A stretch of DNA of 64,000 nt from Papio anubis (GCF_008728515.1 NC_044990.1:61918879-61982878), one strand, 5' to 3'; numbered from the stretch's first letter, positions 36,661-48,610 are shown. Notes: generated by a model from the sequence alone, not told the origin. Program-made: numbers and translations.

Positions 36661-37979
36661 AAGACTAATACTAATAGCCTCACACAGTGCCAATTTCTTA
36701 GTATTAGTCACCAAAGAAAGAAATCTCTAAGGTATTAATCAGAATACATTTCTGGATTTGGGAGGAATTAGGAGATGGCAGTAACTCATTTTCTAGGAAA
36801 CAACAATACAAGGTCTGGAATGCTTTATTTTATTTTATTTTTCCTTCTGTTATATAAAATTAGAAAATGAATGAAGAATTTATATATTCTTAGACAAGCC
36901 CTCTTTCTACCCCTTATATTTGTTCATATAGTAGACAGTACTTTTTAATTGCTGACCTCTTTTAGTTCATCCACTTGCCTCCTTTCTAAAAAATTTATTT
37001 TCTTTTCATGTGCATTGAATTTTTCCTCTCTCCATTTGGCACATTATTCTGAACCTCAGCATACTAAAAGTTGATTTTAAAATTATAATCCATAACTGAT
37101 ATGCACCTGTACTTCAGAAGCTTAAAGAGTGGGATACATACAGAGAGTGTCAGAGTTTTCTACAATTAGTGTAAGAACCAGGTAAAAAGAATTGCCCACC
37201 ATAAAACATTCTTGCTGAACCTTTTACCTTAAAATAGAGAAAACAGTAGGAGAACTTTACATAGAGGTTTGCATGTAATAGGTGTAGTACCTATTTACTA
37301 AATCACTCACACACAATTTTTAACTCACGAATTTTATTTTAAATTATGCATTTAATTGTTGTCAGCTGATGTTTTTATTTTTGTTTAGTTATTGAAATCC
37401 TCAAGTAAAAAAAGCAAGTCAGGTTTATTAAATGGAGGAATTTGAAGAGATAAATTCCAGGTAAAAATGTCAGCTATGGAAATGGTTTGCAAAGTAATCA
37501 GCACCCCTTCATAAGGGCCTCTTAATAGGGTTATCACTCTAAATCCTTCCTTTCCGGTCGTATTTCTTAAAGAGTCATCTACATTTTCTCCTTTCAACTT
37601 ATCTGTTTATTACTGTCTACTTCACACCACATTCTGATTAAAAGCATCAGTGGCCCTTAATTGTAAACCACAATTACACTTCTACTCTATAATAGGCCTC
37701 ACTCTATTACAACTTTCCAGAGCATTTGTATCACTCCTCAAACTTTGAGACCATCTTCTAGAACAGCTGGGGCTTCTGTGAACTCTACATAGAATTTACT
37801 CTTACACAGTAAATCCTACTAGGAATTTACTCTTCTTTTTTTTATCTCATATTCATCTGAAAGCTCATTTTCCATATCTTTAGTTTTTTAGTTTTTCTCA
37901 ACTTATCCTCTTAAGACATCAGATTTTCTAAAGTTCAAATCTTGTCTTTTCAGATTTCGTACTCTACCTGTTTTTGACC
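36661..37979. other. Unassigned stretch
   Basis: No gene recognised. The part after about 37600 is pyrimidine-rich and may be the upstream continuation of the L2 element that follows. Confidence 0.5.
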
Positions 37980-38175
37980 TGATGAGTTTGTTGGGCCTCA
38001 CAGCTTTAAATTCTATGTATAAATCCATGATTCTCAAATACATAACTTGACCTCATTTATCTCCTGACATATTTTTAACTTACAACTAGTTATCTCAAGT
38101 AGTGGCCCGTCAGACAACTCAAACCACCATTTTTAGAATTTGCCTAATTATTACTTCCTTCCTCCCTTCCCTGGT
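37980..38175 (+). mobile_element. LINE L2 fragment
   Basis: 'tctatgtataaatccatgat', 'acataacttgacctcattta' and 'agacaactcaaaccacca' follow the L2 ORF2 3' region at strong divergence. Later L2 pieces at 39090 and 39590 are in the same orientation and the correct order. Confidence 0.55.
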
Positions 38176-39089
38176 TATTGAACCTTGATTTAAATGTCTC
38201 CAAATGGTTGGACTTTATCAAGAGAAACAAAACGACTGTTTCAAAACATTCCGAAACATTTTCTGGGTCTCCAAAAATTGACTTATTAATCCATATTTGT
38301 CTTATCCTTTTTTTGTTCTAACACTATTAAGTTTGGTGAACATGCATATTCCTCACAGATGAAAATACAGTTAATACTCATCATCCTTGTCATAGTACTG
38401 AAAAGTGGTAAAATGCAAAAAATACAGAATGGAATATGAATGATTATCTTATTAAATATGTGCTTTAATTTTAGAAAATTTATCTCCAAGAATGTCTAAT
38501 TTTAAAGGATTTTAAAATTTTTTTTGAAGAGACACAAAGACACAGTTTGCTGTTACAGGAATGAGTGGAAGATTAGAAATTGGAAATAGGATATAGTCTA
38601 ATTTGGAAATGTTCAAAATTGGCATTCACTCTAAGCATGCATGGCTCCTGGATTTGAGGAACACTGAGAATATTGCTCTGAATAATGATTACTTATTATA
38701 TACAAAAAAATTTTAGTTGTTTCTTAGTAACCTCAAATTAGTATCTATTCTGTTTTAACTGTGCTATAATAGTAAGGAATCGAATGAGTCCTAATTTTGG
38801 TTGAAATGGAACAAGGAGAGCTGTGTCAGCATGAAAGGATTGTAGGACAATAATGTGGCCAATGGTAACTAAAGAGAATCCTGGAATTCACATCATCAGT
38901 AGAGGTAAAAAATGACACACAATATGTGAAAATGATCACTGAATATCCTCAGACTTTTTCAAGGGAGTACTGAACTTAACTACTGTCAAATAGGATGCAA
39001 TATTGAATTATTTCATTTAGGTGTTAATGAAAATGGTATGAGAAGTTCCACCAGTTAAATGCACAGCAAGCCTGGACCACTGCTCATTC
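38176..39089. other. Unassigned stretch between L2 pieces
   Basis: No gene or family recognised in about 0.9 kb that separates two collinear L2 pieces. Confidence 0.5.
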
Positions 39090-39300
39090 CCACAGCACCT
39101 TTTCCCATTTAACTGTTCAAGTCCTATAAGTTTAAACCTCTCTTTCCATGCTGCAGCCTAGCAATAGTAACGTCATTTCTAACTAGAGTTAAATGCATTA
39201 TCTAGCTATTCACTCTGCCTTCATTCTGTCTCATCTTTAATATATTCTCCACATTGCCAGCAAATACAATTCTGATCTTTTAAATCTTATACTAACAGTT
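39090..39300 (+). mobile_element. LINE L2 fragment
   Basis: 'ctccacattgccagcaaata' followed by 'attctgatcttttaaatc' matches the L2 block that precedes the 3' end. Confidence 0.55.
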
Positions 39301-39335
39301 ATGTTTAGATAAATGTTCCCCCCGCCCCCAAAAAA

Positions 39336-39410
39336 GCTGACGCACACACATACACACGCATACCACATACACACACAAAATCATATGCATACACATAAAC
39401 ACATACCCTT
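39336..39410. repeat. CA-rich imperfect microsatellite
   Basis: CA/TACA units broken by G and T substitutions. The 68-codon open frame here is a repeat artefact. Confidence 0.85.
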
Positions 39411-39589
39411 TACTTCATCCATATTGGACCACTCATCATCCGTGGATATATTATATCCCATTGTATCTCTTGGGCTTTTTACATGTCAATTTCTCTGCCA
39501 GGAGTACATTTTGTTCTGATTTCTTCCTCTCTTATTCTCTATCCAGTAAGGCTAATGGCAAATATCACCTTTGTTTTGAATACTCTCGA

Positions 39590-39815
39590 CATCTCTGTGG
39601 AATATTTAACAACACATTTTTAGATGATCCTGGAATACTGTATTATACCCTTATGTTATTATACCCATGCTGATTTCATTATACCTGGCTTTTCTTTTAC
39701 ATTTAGGCTTTTCAAAAGGTAGAAACCATGTTTTACTCATGGCTTTTCCTTCATAGTTAAGCATATAGTAGATTCCCAGTAAATATACTGGAAACATGAA
39801 TGAATTATTAAATGA
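39590..39815 (+). mobile_element. LINE L2 3' end
   Basis: 'gtagaaaccatgttttact', 'aagcatatagtagattccca', 'gtaaatatactggaaacatg' and 'aatgaattattaaatgaa' are the recognisable L2 3' terminus. Confidence 0.7.
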
Positions 39816-40675
39816 AAACACCTATGGAGAAAATAATATTTTTTATAATTTCATAGACAGAAAGCCTTTTATTTTCTTCTCTTGTAAAAGGTGACATTAA
39901 ATATGTATCCTCATTTTATACACTATAGAGGATTTCCTTACATGAGATTATACTTGCCTGAGTTCCCACATACGAATAAAAGAATAAGCTGCTTGAATTT
40001 AAAATATCAAGATAATTAGCATTTCATTTGCCCAGCGAGGAAATAAAGGTCCCAGTTCATTCACTGCAACACTGCTTTGGCATTCTCCTTGTCTCAGGAG
40101 TTAATAACAGAAGGGCGCAGATATTAAACAAAGTGCTCTCTACCCAATTTCTTTAATTCTGTAGCACTTATTTCCACATTGATTCTAAAATATGGTTTCT
40201 TTCTCAAACATCCAATGAAACTTCTGTCTCGATAAATTGTGTATAAGTCAGAATTCTTAACTGGAAAAAACAGCACACATCAGCTATTTCAAATAAATTA
40301 TTAAAGGATGTATGGTAGGTCAAAGAATATCTAGCGGAGATAGTAAGTTGAGCCTTGGGGCTTTAGAGGTTCAACAGCCTCTAAATACCCAAACCTCATC
40401 AGAAGACTGTTTTGCAAGAGATCACACTGTTCTGAAACCGGGCATAGAGGCTCTGCCTCTCATTACTGGGGCTGGGCTTGACAGCACAGTCTTCGCTACC
40501 TCTGTTTCTGAAGGCCAAAGCCTGTTTCCTCTTCCAACCTTTATTTATTATCAGAAAATAGACTCTGAACATTACTTGACTCTTCACCTTGTTTGCCTTC
40601 AAACTGAGGTGTTAATGAAGTTGATCCGCTTGCTTAAGCCAACATCATATGTCTGATCCCTAGCTCCAGGCAAGG
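39816..40675. other. Unassigned stretch
   Basis: The segment 40240-40670 is less AT-rich and carries a 114-codon open frame (40312-40656, plus strand) without a recognisable domain. It may be an old LTR or SINE relic, and I assign no function. Confidence 0.5.
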
Positions 40676-41185
40676 CTATATATACCAATTTCCTATAGCT
40701 GCTGGAAAATTTTACCACAAACTTTGTGGCTTAAAATAACACAAATTTATTATGTTACAATTCTGGATGTGAGGAGTCTAAAAGGGTCTTACTAGGCTAA
40801 AATCAAGGGATCTTTAGGGCTTCATTTCTTTCTTGAGATTCTAGGGGAGAATCTGTGTCCCTGTCTTTTCTAGTTTCTAGAAGCCATGTACATTTCTTGG
40901 CTCATGACCCTCTTGGCTTATGGCCCAGCAAGTTTGGCCAAGTTCTTATATTGCCATTCCTCCAGTCCTTTTTCCAATCCTCTTGCCTAGTTTTAAGGAC
41001 CCTTGTGATTATAATGGGTCCAATTGGATAATTGAGGTTAATATCCCTATTTTAAAGTCAATTGATTAGCAATGTAAACTACATGTGCAATTTTAATTAC
41101 TCATTGTTATATAATTCAACATATTCACAAGTTTTAAGAATTAGGGCATAAACATCTTTGGACGGCTATTATTTTGCTTACCATA
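40676..41185 (-). mobile_element. MaLR (MLT1-like) LTR, 3' LTR of a reverse-strand provirus
   Basis: Antisense LTR: 'caatttcctatagctgctgg', 'ttgtggcttaaaataacac', 'aggacccttgtgattataat', 'attcacaagttttaagaatt' and the end 'ttattttgcttaccata'. MaLR internal sequence follows directly. Confidence 0.65.
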
Positions 41186-43500
41186 ATTCACATACTACAC
41201 TGGACCCCCAAAAATCCATGTTCTTCCCACATACCAAATAAATGAGCTCTACTGCAATGTCTGCAAAAGCCCCAACCTATTGCAATATTGAGAGACAAGG
41301 ACCAGCTGGATTTCCTAGGCCAACTAAGAATTCCTAAGCCTAGCTGGGGAAGGTGACCACACCCACGTTTAAACCCGGGGCTTGTAACTCAACTCACATC
41401 TGACTAATCAGGTGGTAAAGAGAGCTCACTAAAATACCAATTAGGCTAAAAGCAGGAGGTAAATAAATAGTCAAATCATATATCGCCTGAGAGCCTGGGA
41501 GGAACAATGATCGGGACATAAACCCAGGCATTTCGAGTCGGCAGTGGCAACCCCCTTTGGGTCCCCTCCAGTTGTATGGGAGCTCTGTTTTCACTCTATT
41601 AAATCTTGCAACTGCACACTCTTCAGGTCCGTGTTTATTCCAGCTGGAGCTGAGCTTTCGCTCACCTGTCCACCACTGCGGATCGCCACCATGGCAGACC
41701 GGCTGCAGACTTCCACCCCTCCGGATCCAGCAGGGTGTCTGTTGCACTTCTGATCCAGCGAGGCGCCCGTTGCCGCTCCCGATCGCCATTGTTCTTGCCT
41801 GGCTAAGTGCCTGGATTCGTCTTAATCAAGCTGAACACTAGTCACTGAGTTCCACAGTTCTCTTCCATGACCCACGGCTTCTAATAGAGCTCTAACACTC
41901 ACCGCAGGGCCGCAAGTTCCATTCCTTGGAATCCATGAGGCCAAGAACCCCAGGTCAGAGAATAAAAGGCTTGCTGCCATCTTGAGAGCAGCCCGCCACA
42001 TCTTGGGAGCTTCAAGAACAAAGACCCACCAGTAACAGTATCAACTCAAAGTTCAAAATCTTATCTGCTCAAATGTCAAAAACTACAGAATCTTTCCTGA
42101 GTATAAGTGAGGCTCTCGGTATAAACCATACTGTAGACAATTCTTTTTCATCTGTGAACCTGTGAAACTCAAGCAACAAGTTACTTGCTACCAAAATGAA
42201 ATGGTAGGATAAGCATAGAATAACAGTTACAAACATTCTTTTTCGAAATGAGATGAAAGAAAAGGAAAATGGAGTCACAAGTCAAAAACAACTTCAAAAT
42301 CGCACTAAGAAAATTCCATCCAGTTTCGAAGTTTGGAAATAATCCCCTATGATTCTTAGATCTATTCTCTGAGACAATATGCTTTTTCATTAATGATTGC
42401 ATGTGTTTGCAGATGAGTAATTTTATTCAGCCTGTTTCTTGCATGATAAGTTTGAGGACACTTATCATGTAAAACAATAGGTTGTTTTTATTTTGTACTC
42501 CTATTGTCCTCATTAAAGCAAGCTGGCCACATCTCTGTTGGTGTAACATACTAAGGAATTTTGGGAGTCTCCCATGTAGGTCCTGTCATGTCATGCCAGA
42601 TTTTGTTGCATTACAGTATATGTGTACACATGGATGGATGCATACATGGATGTATATTATTAGATGAGAGGTTCCTTCACAAGCCATTCCTACATACTCT
42701 CACTTCTAATTTTTGATTCCATTTAGATGACTGTGATCTGTGAGTAACATATTTAATCTTTTCAAAAACATTTTTTGACGTGACTGCATACTCTGATCTT
42801 TTGACCTTTCTTAGGTAATAGCAAGTCCCTACTAGCAGCTACATGCTCGGTAATTTTTTTTCATTACAGTACACTTTCAAAAAAATAAATTGAGTAGTTT
42901 TAGCAATTTTTGCAGTCTGAATAAGCTGGGACCTTCCAAGTCCTAGTCCTGATTCACTTTTGTTTACAATGGTTTCCTCAATTTATTTCTTTTAGTTTAC
43001 ATTTTTACTATAAATAGCAAGAATAGTTCAGTCCATACCTTTAACACTTTGGGAATCTCCTCGACTAAATACTCAATTTCAACACTTACAAGTTTTGCTT
43101 CCCATATAACTGCAAGATGCAATCCTGCTAAAATTTCTGCCGCTATATCATAGGGATCTCCTTTTCTTAAACTTCCAGTAACATGTTTCTCATTTCTTTC
43201 TAAGCCCTCAACAGTAGCACCTTTATCCTCCATATTTCTACTAGCAATCTGTTTCTAATTATTTAGATATTCTCTATGGTGCTTTAGGCTGCCTTTACCA
43301 TGCTTTTAACTTCCTCTGAGTGCTCGGTAGCAGGGTCATTAGGATCCATATTTCAACTAGCAGTCTGTTAAAGACAATCTAAACTTTTTCTACCATGCTC
43401 TTCAAAACATTTTCAGCCTCTGTGCATGGCCCTATACTGAAGCCACTTACACATTTTTAAGGTACTTGTTAGAGCAGCAGCTGACTTTTAGGTAAGAAAA
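41186..43500 (-). mobile_element. MaLR internal region (MLT1-int type), split by a HERV-W LTR
   Basis: Antisense internal sequence: 'aaaatccatgttcttcccac' near 41211, then after the nested LTR 'tcaactcaaagttcaaaatc' near 42042 and 'catctgtgaacctgtgaaac' near 42149, and near the far end 'cacatttttaaggtacttgt' and 'gagcagcagctgactttta'. The reverse strand keeps 73- and 78-codon open stretches (42181-42402 and 42997-43233), probably relics of the retrotransposon's own frame. Nothing is functional. Confidence 0.7.
41289..42037 (+). mobile_element. LTR17-type solo LTR (HERV-W)
   Basis: Complete LTR of about 749 bp, from 'tgagagacaaggaccagctg' to 'aagacccaccagtaaca', with no viral internal sequence, so it arose by LTR-LTR recombination. 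The flanking tetramers 'atat' and 'gtat' fit a decayed 4-bp duplication. The U3/R landmark 'ctctgttttcactctatt' is followed by the 'attaaa' poly(A)-signal form at 41598-41603. The two CCAAT-type sites expected in U3 read 'gactaatcagg' and 'gtcaaatcat', so both appear lost. It lies inside an older MaLR. Open frames across it are not genes. Confidence 0.88.
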
Positions 43501-43507
43501 TGTGTTA

Positions 43508-43701
43508 TCAGTTAGAGTTCAACCTGGGGGCAGAAGCAGGAGATATATACTAAGAGATTTGTTACAAATAATTGGCTTACATGATTGTGAGGGCTGGCTG
43601 GACAAGTCCAAAATCTATGAAGCAAGCACTCAGGAGGAACAAGTTGAAATTCTAGAACACAGGCTTTAACTGCTGTCCACAGGTAGAATTTTCTTTCTCT
43701 T

Positions 43702-43736
<35 letters not shown>

Positions 43737-44035
43737 CTTTTTCTTTCTTTCTTTCTTTCTTCCTTCCTTCCTTCCTTCCTTCCTTCCTTCCTTCCTTCCT
43801 TCCTTCTTTCTTTCTTTTTTGCATAAGATGAAGATCTGCTCTTAAGGTTTTATAATGGATTGAATTGGACTATACAAATTATCTAGTATACTCTCTCTTA
43901 CTTAAAATTAAGATATTATGGAGTCTAATCATATCTGTAAAATACCTTCATTGTACCAACTACATTAGTATTTGATTGAATAACTGGGGAGTGTAGCCTT
44001 CCCAAATTGACACATTCAAAAGGCAATCATAGCGG
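43508..44035 (-). mobile_element. Ancient LTR (MLT2/ERVL- or MaLR-like) split by a CT tract
   Basis: Antisense LTR: 'ggagatatatactaagagat', 'aattggcttacatgattgtg', 'gctgtccacaggtagaattt', then after the pyrimidine tract 'gctcttaaggttttataatg' and 'ttgattgaataactggggag', ending 'caaattgacacattca'. It belongs to the same broad family as 19517-20088 and differs from the LTR at 40676-41185, although it adjoins that element's internal region. Confidence 0.6.
43689..43820. repeat. 132-bp uninterrupted polypyrimidine tract
   Basis: Only C and T: (CT)n, then (TTTC)n, then 11 consecutive TTCC units from 43760, then (TTTC)n again. The reverse strand is a homopurine tract with 11 tandem GGAA. Confidence 0.98.
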
Positions 44036-44449
44036 GCAAGCATGTTTTCTGGTTTATATCTAGGGTAGCCAGGTCTCATAAGAAAAGAAGATTCCCAAGA
44101 ACAGGAAGTATGTATAAAAGGGGTTGTGTGGCCAGAAAGCATGACATATGATTTCTGTTTAAATTCACATGATTTTACCTAGGTTTTCTTTGAGGCTGTC
44201 AATGACACATTCTTTTGCTTCCTGGTGGTGCATTTTTTTGTTATTGTTTATTTGTTTTTTGTTTTTGTTTTGTACTTTTTTTTCAATATTAATTTCATAG
44301 TACATTTTCACTTTTAATTTTACTTTATTTTCACTTTTCCTTCACTTTGTTACTTTTTAGTCTTGTTCAATTCCTCCCCCCAGTATGCTTTCAAAAGTGC
44401 TATCTCTATTGGTTATGGAGCATGAGGTTTTAATTGAACAAGATGAATT
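44036..44449. other. Unassigned T-rich stretch
   Basis: No gene recognised; T-rich between 44230 and 44350. Confidence 0.5.
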
Positions 44450-44690
44450 AGTCTGGAGGGGTCTTGTACAGCATGATGACTGTAGCTAATAATAATGCAA
44501 TGAGTACTTAAAATTTGCTAAGAGATTAGATCTTAATCATTCTCACCACATACACAAAATAATGGTAGGTATGTAAGATGATGGATATGTTAATTAACTT
44601 GATTAAATCATTTCTCATTATGAAATGATTAAATGAAAACATCACATTGTATACTGTAAATATATACATTTTTACTTTTTACTTATAGCT
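44450..44690 (+). mobile_element. L1M 3' UTR fragment
   Basis: 'gtacagcatgatgactgtag', 'aaatttgctaagagattaga', 'gatggatatgttaattaact' and 'aaacatcacattgtatactg' match the old L1 3' UTR. Confidence 0.8.
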
Positions 44691-47599
44691 TTCCAAAGCT
44701 GGGGAAATAATGCTATCTTTCTATCAAAGTTTATTTTCTAGAAGCTGCATCTCTTTTTTCTTTTCTTTATCTGCCCTCTGCCCCATATCAGAAGTCCCAA
44801 ACTCCCTTTTTATCACAGATTGTAAAGAGTCCATGTGATGTTGCGTTTTATAACTTTAGATTCAATAGAGTCAAACACCATACAATGACCTCTGCATATC
44901 AAGATGGAAGTGGTCACAGTAGATGAGACAGTAATAGATAGGACCCTGACAACTAAAATTAGGTTTAATTTAAGAAGAAACAAGCATGAGTGAAAGCAGA
45001 ACAAAAAATATTTGATCTTATATTATTCTTCAATCCAAGCATGTCTAGCATTGAAAAAGTGCTTGAGATCAATGTAACACTTTATAAAATAATTACATCT
45101 TTCTTCAAAGACAAAATACTATTATTTGCGAACATTGCCAAAGTGTATCTTTATTAGAGACCTTCATAACTTTCTGTACAGGGCACGAATGTAACTATAT
45201 TGAATATTTTGTTCTAAATGGCTTATATATGTTCAGCTTCATTATTCTCAAGGTCAAATGTGATATGGTTTCCTTTATGCTTTCTTGAAACCAGAGTATA
45301 TATAATTTTTATTATCTATTTTGGTGGTGAACTTTGGAGAAACAGATTTTTTAAATTACCATTTTCTGGAAAGAGTGTAAAATGAATAAAAATTATTTCA
45401 GTGAATTGCTTCTATTATGGAATGTCGTTAGAGTCTACTAGTGAATCTGAAATTGTATTTTATGGGACTTGAGCTTTCTAATTTTAGTGATAAATTATAT
45501 TTTAAAGTGCCTTTGCAAATGTCTGATCATAGTTTCAATTCTGAAGGGAAATGTGGGTAATCATATAATTTATTAAGGAGAAAAATAAAGCAACAAAAAA
45601 TTAAAAACCTGCACTTTAGAGAAAACTGGGATCAGGAAAACAAAAACAAAAAACTAAACAAGCAATAAATTGTGTCTATATGTTACTAAAAGCATAGACC
45701 TGAATCAGCCTTGAGTAGACACATGAGAATGTGTCACCAAAATGGACAGGAACTATGCAAGAATCCTAGAGACCAGGATACAGAAATCACTAAGGATACA
45801 GTAACACCCAACCCAATGGAATGCAAAATATTAAATTACAAATAAGGTTGAGTTTCATTACTGTGAGATTAAAAACATGCCTGAGATCAGAATACACAGT
45901 GACTAGTTGAGTGTTACAAAGCCTGGCCAAGCAATACGAATCCAATCTGGTTCAGGTGGTTTTCAGAATTATGCAATGTCAAGTGTCTATTCTGTTTAAA
46001 ATATTGATGGGAAAAATTCCAGAATGTCAATTATCTCAAATCTTTCTAGTTAGTCGATACCCATTCTGTATAGCTAAATTAGAAAGTAAAACTAGCAAAG
46101 AAAAATACTGGGACTGTGGCTACATACTCTTCACCTCCCACGTTTTTTGACTGTCGATGTCAATATTCTGTATGTCCTCCATGTTTACCTTCCTTCTCAC
46201 CTGAAAGGAGAGCAAATGTTATTGTGCTTTGAATGCAGAATAGAATTGCACAGAGAAAGGAGCTAATACTCATCATATTCTTTATAATTCACATTATCAG
46301 TGCATGTTATTGCAAGGTTTTATCATATTTGCTCCCAGAAGGAGAGGATTTCACTGAAAGATGATCATCGAAATAGAAGCAATACTGAAGAGAGTTAAAT
46401 TTCTAGGAAAGCAGAGAGAGAAGTATTGGAAAGTGGGATGAAGGTTATTTCCCAAAAGTAGCATATTTGAGGAGTTTTAGCAAATAGAATTATGATAAAC
46501 AAAGACATATCTTGTAAGGCAAAAATTATGAGATATAGAAAGGCTACAACTGATGTCATAGGATCCCTTTCAAAAGATCTCTGAGAAACAAATGTGCTGT
46601 GTTTTAAGACTTTTGCAGAAACATAAAGGAAATCCGTAACCTGGGAAGCTTGGAAAACCACCCTGGATCACTCCTACCACTGTTTCCCTGGAATCTAAAA
46701 TGTACTGAATGAAAATATAACTATCAAAAATAAGGAACAAACTGTCTATATGTAAAGATGGGATAAGGAAGTGGATGAGAAAAGTAACATTGTTTCACAT
46801 AGTTGATGAAAAGTGTAATCTAATATTCCAACATGAACTAAAAATTTTAACAAATTATTTGTTTAAGAAAGATGATAAGAACAAAAACAAAAACAATGCA
46901 GGAATGCATGAATGCAGAGACAAGATGTGCAACAAGACTACAATGTGATATTGGAACTATTCAAAACATGAGAAAGGTATGAAAGGAACAAATTTTATAA
47001 TAAATAAAAATGCATCAAAATACATTGATTAAAAACTATAACTAGGTCAAAAATTAATGCTAAGATTATATTCTATATATACTAAAAGAAAATATGGGTG
47101 AATGTGTGTATAATCTTGGAGCAGGCACGTCTTTACAGCAGTGATTGACAGACCGGAAATCATAAGAGAACACACTAATAAATCAAAAACATCTGCAGAA
47201 GAATTCTAAACAAAAGTAAAACATAAATTAACAGTATTGGTACGAGGGGATAGAAAAACTCGCCGGTGCACGGAAAAAGTGAATGGCTATGGTACCTTCG
47301 AACTGCTGCTGCCATCCTCAGAGAGAAAGGAGCAACCCAGGCTTGAGTGGGGCTCTTGGGAGAGGATAGAAGGTAGAGTGTGACCTGAGAGCTGCTGCTA
47401 GGGAACGTAGACTATCTAAAAACTCATTATTGGATTGGAAGAGATGCGTGGCAAAGAAACCAACAACACATGGTTATCTTCTTTACAATCTCAGAGGCAA
47501 ATTATTGCTAAATAAGTTCCAAACTGCATCTAGCTGAAATAGCTAAACTACCTTTCAGTCTTGAAAGTTATGTCTCAGGTAAAACACAGATTTAAATTT
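44691..47599. other. Unassigned stretch
   Basis: No gene recognised in 2.9 kb. The 79-codon open frame at 45911-46150 has no motif. A GC-richer patch with a few CpGs lies at about 47245-47410 and is not explained by any repeat I know. Confidence 0.5.
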
Positions 47600-47923
47600 T
47601 ACGACAAAGGATGTCCGAATTCATATCCCACAAAAATTAATATCCTTAATATATAAAGAGCTATGGAGAAGTGAAAAACCAACCACCCTGTAAAAATGGG
47701 CTAGTGATATATGTTAAAAGATCAGAGAAAAAGACATGTAAATAGCTCTTAAATACATGAAAATCTGCTCAAATTGGCTTCTAAATTTTAAGTGAACAAT
47801 ACAGAATACTATTTTTCACTTATTGGATTTATAAGAATCTAAAAATGTGACCACATGTTCTTCAGAGAGGCTTCAGGAAGTAAGTTCATTCACCGCTCAT
47901 AATGATTTTGAAAAGTCACCATA

Positions 47924-48210
47924 GGCCGGGCGCAGTGGCTCACGCCTGTAATCCTAGCACTTTGGGAGGCAGAGGCGGGCGGATCACGAGGTCAGGAGAT
48001 CCAGACCATCCTGGCTAACACGGTGAAATCCTGACTCTACTAAAAATACAAAAAAATTAGCCGGGCGCGGTGGCGGGCGCCTGTAGTCCCAGCTTCTCCG
48101 GAGGCTGAGGCAGGAGAATGGCGTGATCCCCGGAGGCGGAGCTTGCAGTGAGCAGAGATAGCGTCACTGCACTTCAGCCTGGAAGAGACGCCACCTAAAA
48201 AAAAAAAAAA
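47924..48210 (+). mobile_element. Alu SINE (AluY/S type), full length
   Basis: Starts 'ggccgggcgcagtggctcac', both arms present, A15 tail at 48197-48211. It is flanked by 'agtcaccata' (47914-47923 and 48211-48220). The right arm has several clustered changes ('ttctccggagg', 'gatccccgg'). Confidence 0.95.
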
Positions 48211-48229
48211 AGTCACCATAACATAATAG

Positions 48230-48412
48230 ATCAGGCACAGTGGCTCAAGCCTGTAATCCCAGCACTTTGGGAGGCTGAGGCAGGAGAATGGTGTGAACCC
48301 AGGAGGCGGAGCTTGCAGTGAGCGGAGGCTGTGCCACTGTACTCCAGCTGGGGGCGGGGGGGAGGGGCGGGACAGAGGGAGACTCCCTCTCAAAAAAAAA
48401 AAAAAAAAAAAA
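48230..48412 (+). mobile_element. Alu SINE with a left-to-right arm deletion
   Basis: The left-arm start ('caggcacagtggctcaagcc', 'cagcactttgggaggctg') runs straight into the right arm ('aggcaggagaatggtgtgaa'). About 100 bp have been lost, by a jump between the two 'gggaggctgagg' repeats of Alu. 'ctcaagcctgtaatccc' is a change I link to Old World monkey AluY. The tail is A21. The right arm contains the G-rich motif at 48350-48371. Confidence 0.93.
48350..48371 (+). repeat. G-quadruplex-prone motif
   Basis: Runs of G5, G7, G4 and G3 are separated by single bases (c, a, c). It replaces the usual 'ctgggcgacagag' region of the Alu right arm and includes GC-box-like 'ggggcggg'. Confidence 0.95.
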
Positions 48413-48610
48413 AGTCACCATAATAGAGGCAAATTTGGAAATATCTTAAAATTTACCATCATACATAGCAACCCCAATTCTTAGAATTTATACCAAAACC
48501 ATTGTGCAAATAAGGGCACAAAGCTATTCACTGCAGCAATACCTGTAATCACAATAGAAGTGAAATAATTCAAATATCCGTCAGGGGAGCTGATGGGTGA
48601 AATCACAGTG

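Larger units (their letters stand above)
47600..48610 (+). mobile_element. L1M ORF2 3' part, interrupted by two Alus
   Basis: 'gacaaaggatgtccg' and 'aatatataaagagctatgg', then after the Alus 'ttaccatcatacatagcaac', 'gctattcactgcagcaatac' and 'ccgtcaggggagctgatggg' follow the order of old L1 ORF2. An MST LTR then interrupts it at 48611. The copy is dead. Confidence 0.65.

Noticed and set aside
39313..39519. His/Thr-rich open frame
   Set aside because: CA-rich microsatellite read in frame.
41394..41841. 131-, 69- and 94-codon open frames
   Set aside because: They lie wholly within the HERV-W-type LTR, on both strands, with no viral coding region present.
48040..48484. 117- and 63-codon open frames
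   Set aside because: They translate Alu sequence and an A-run.
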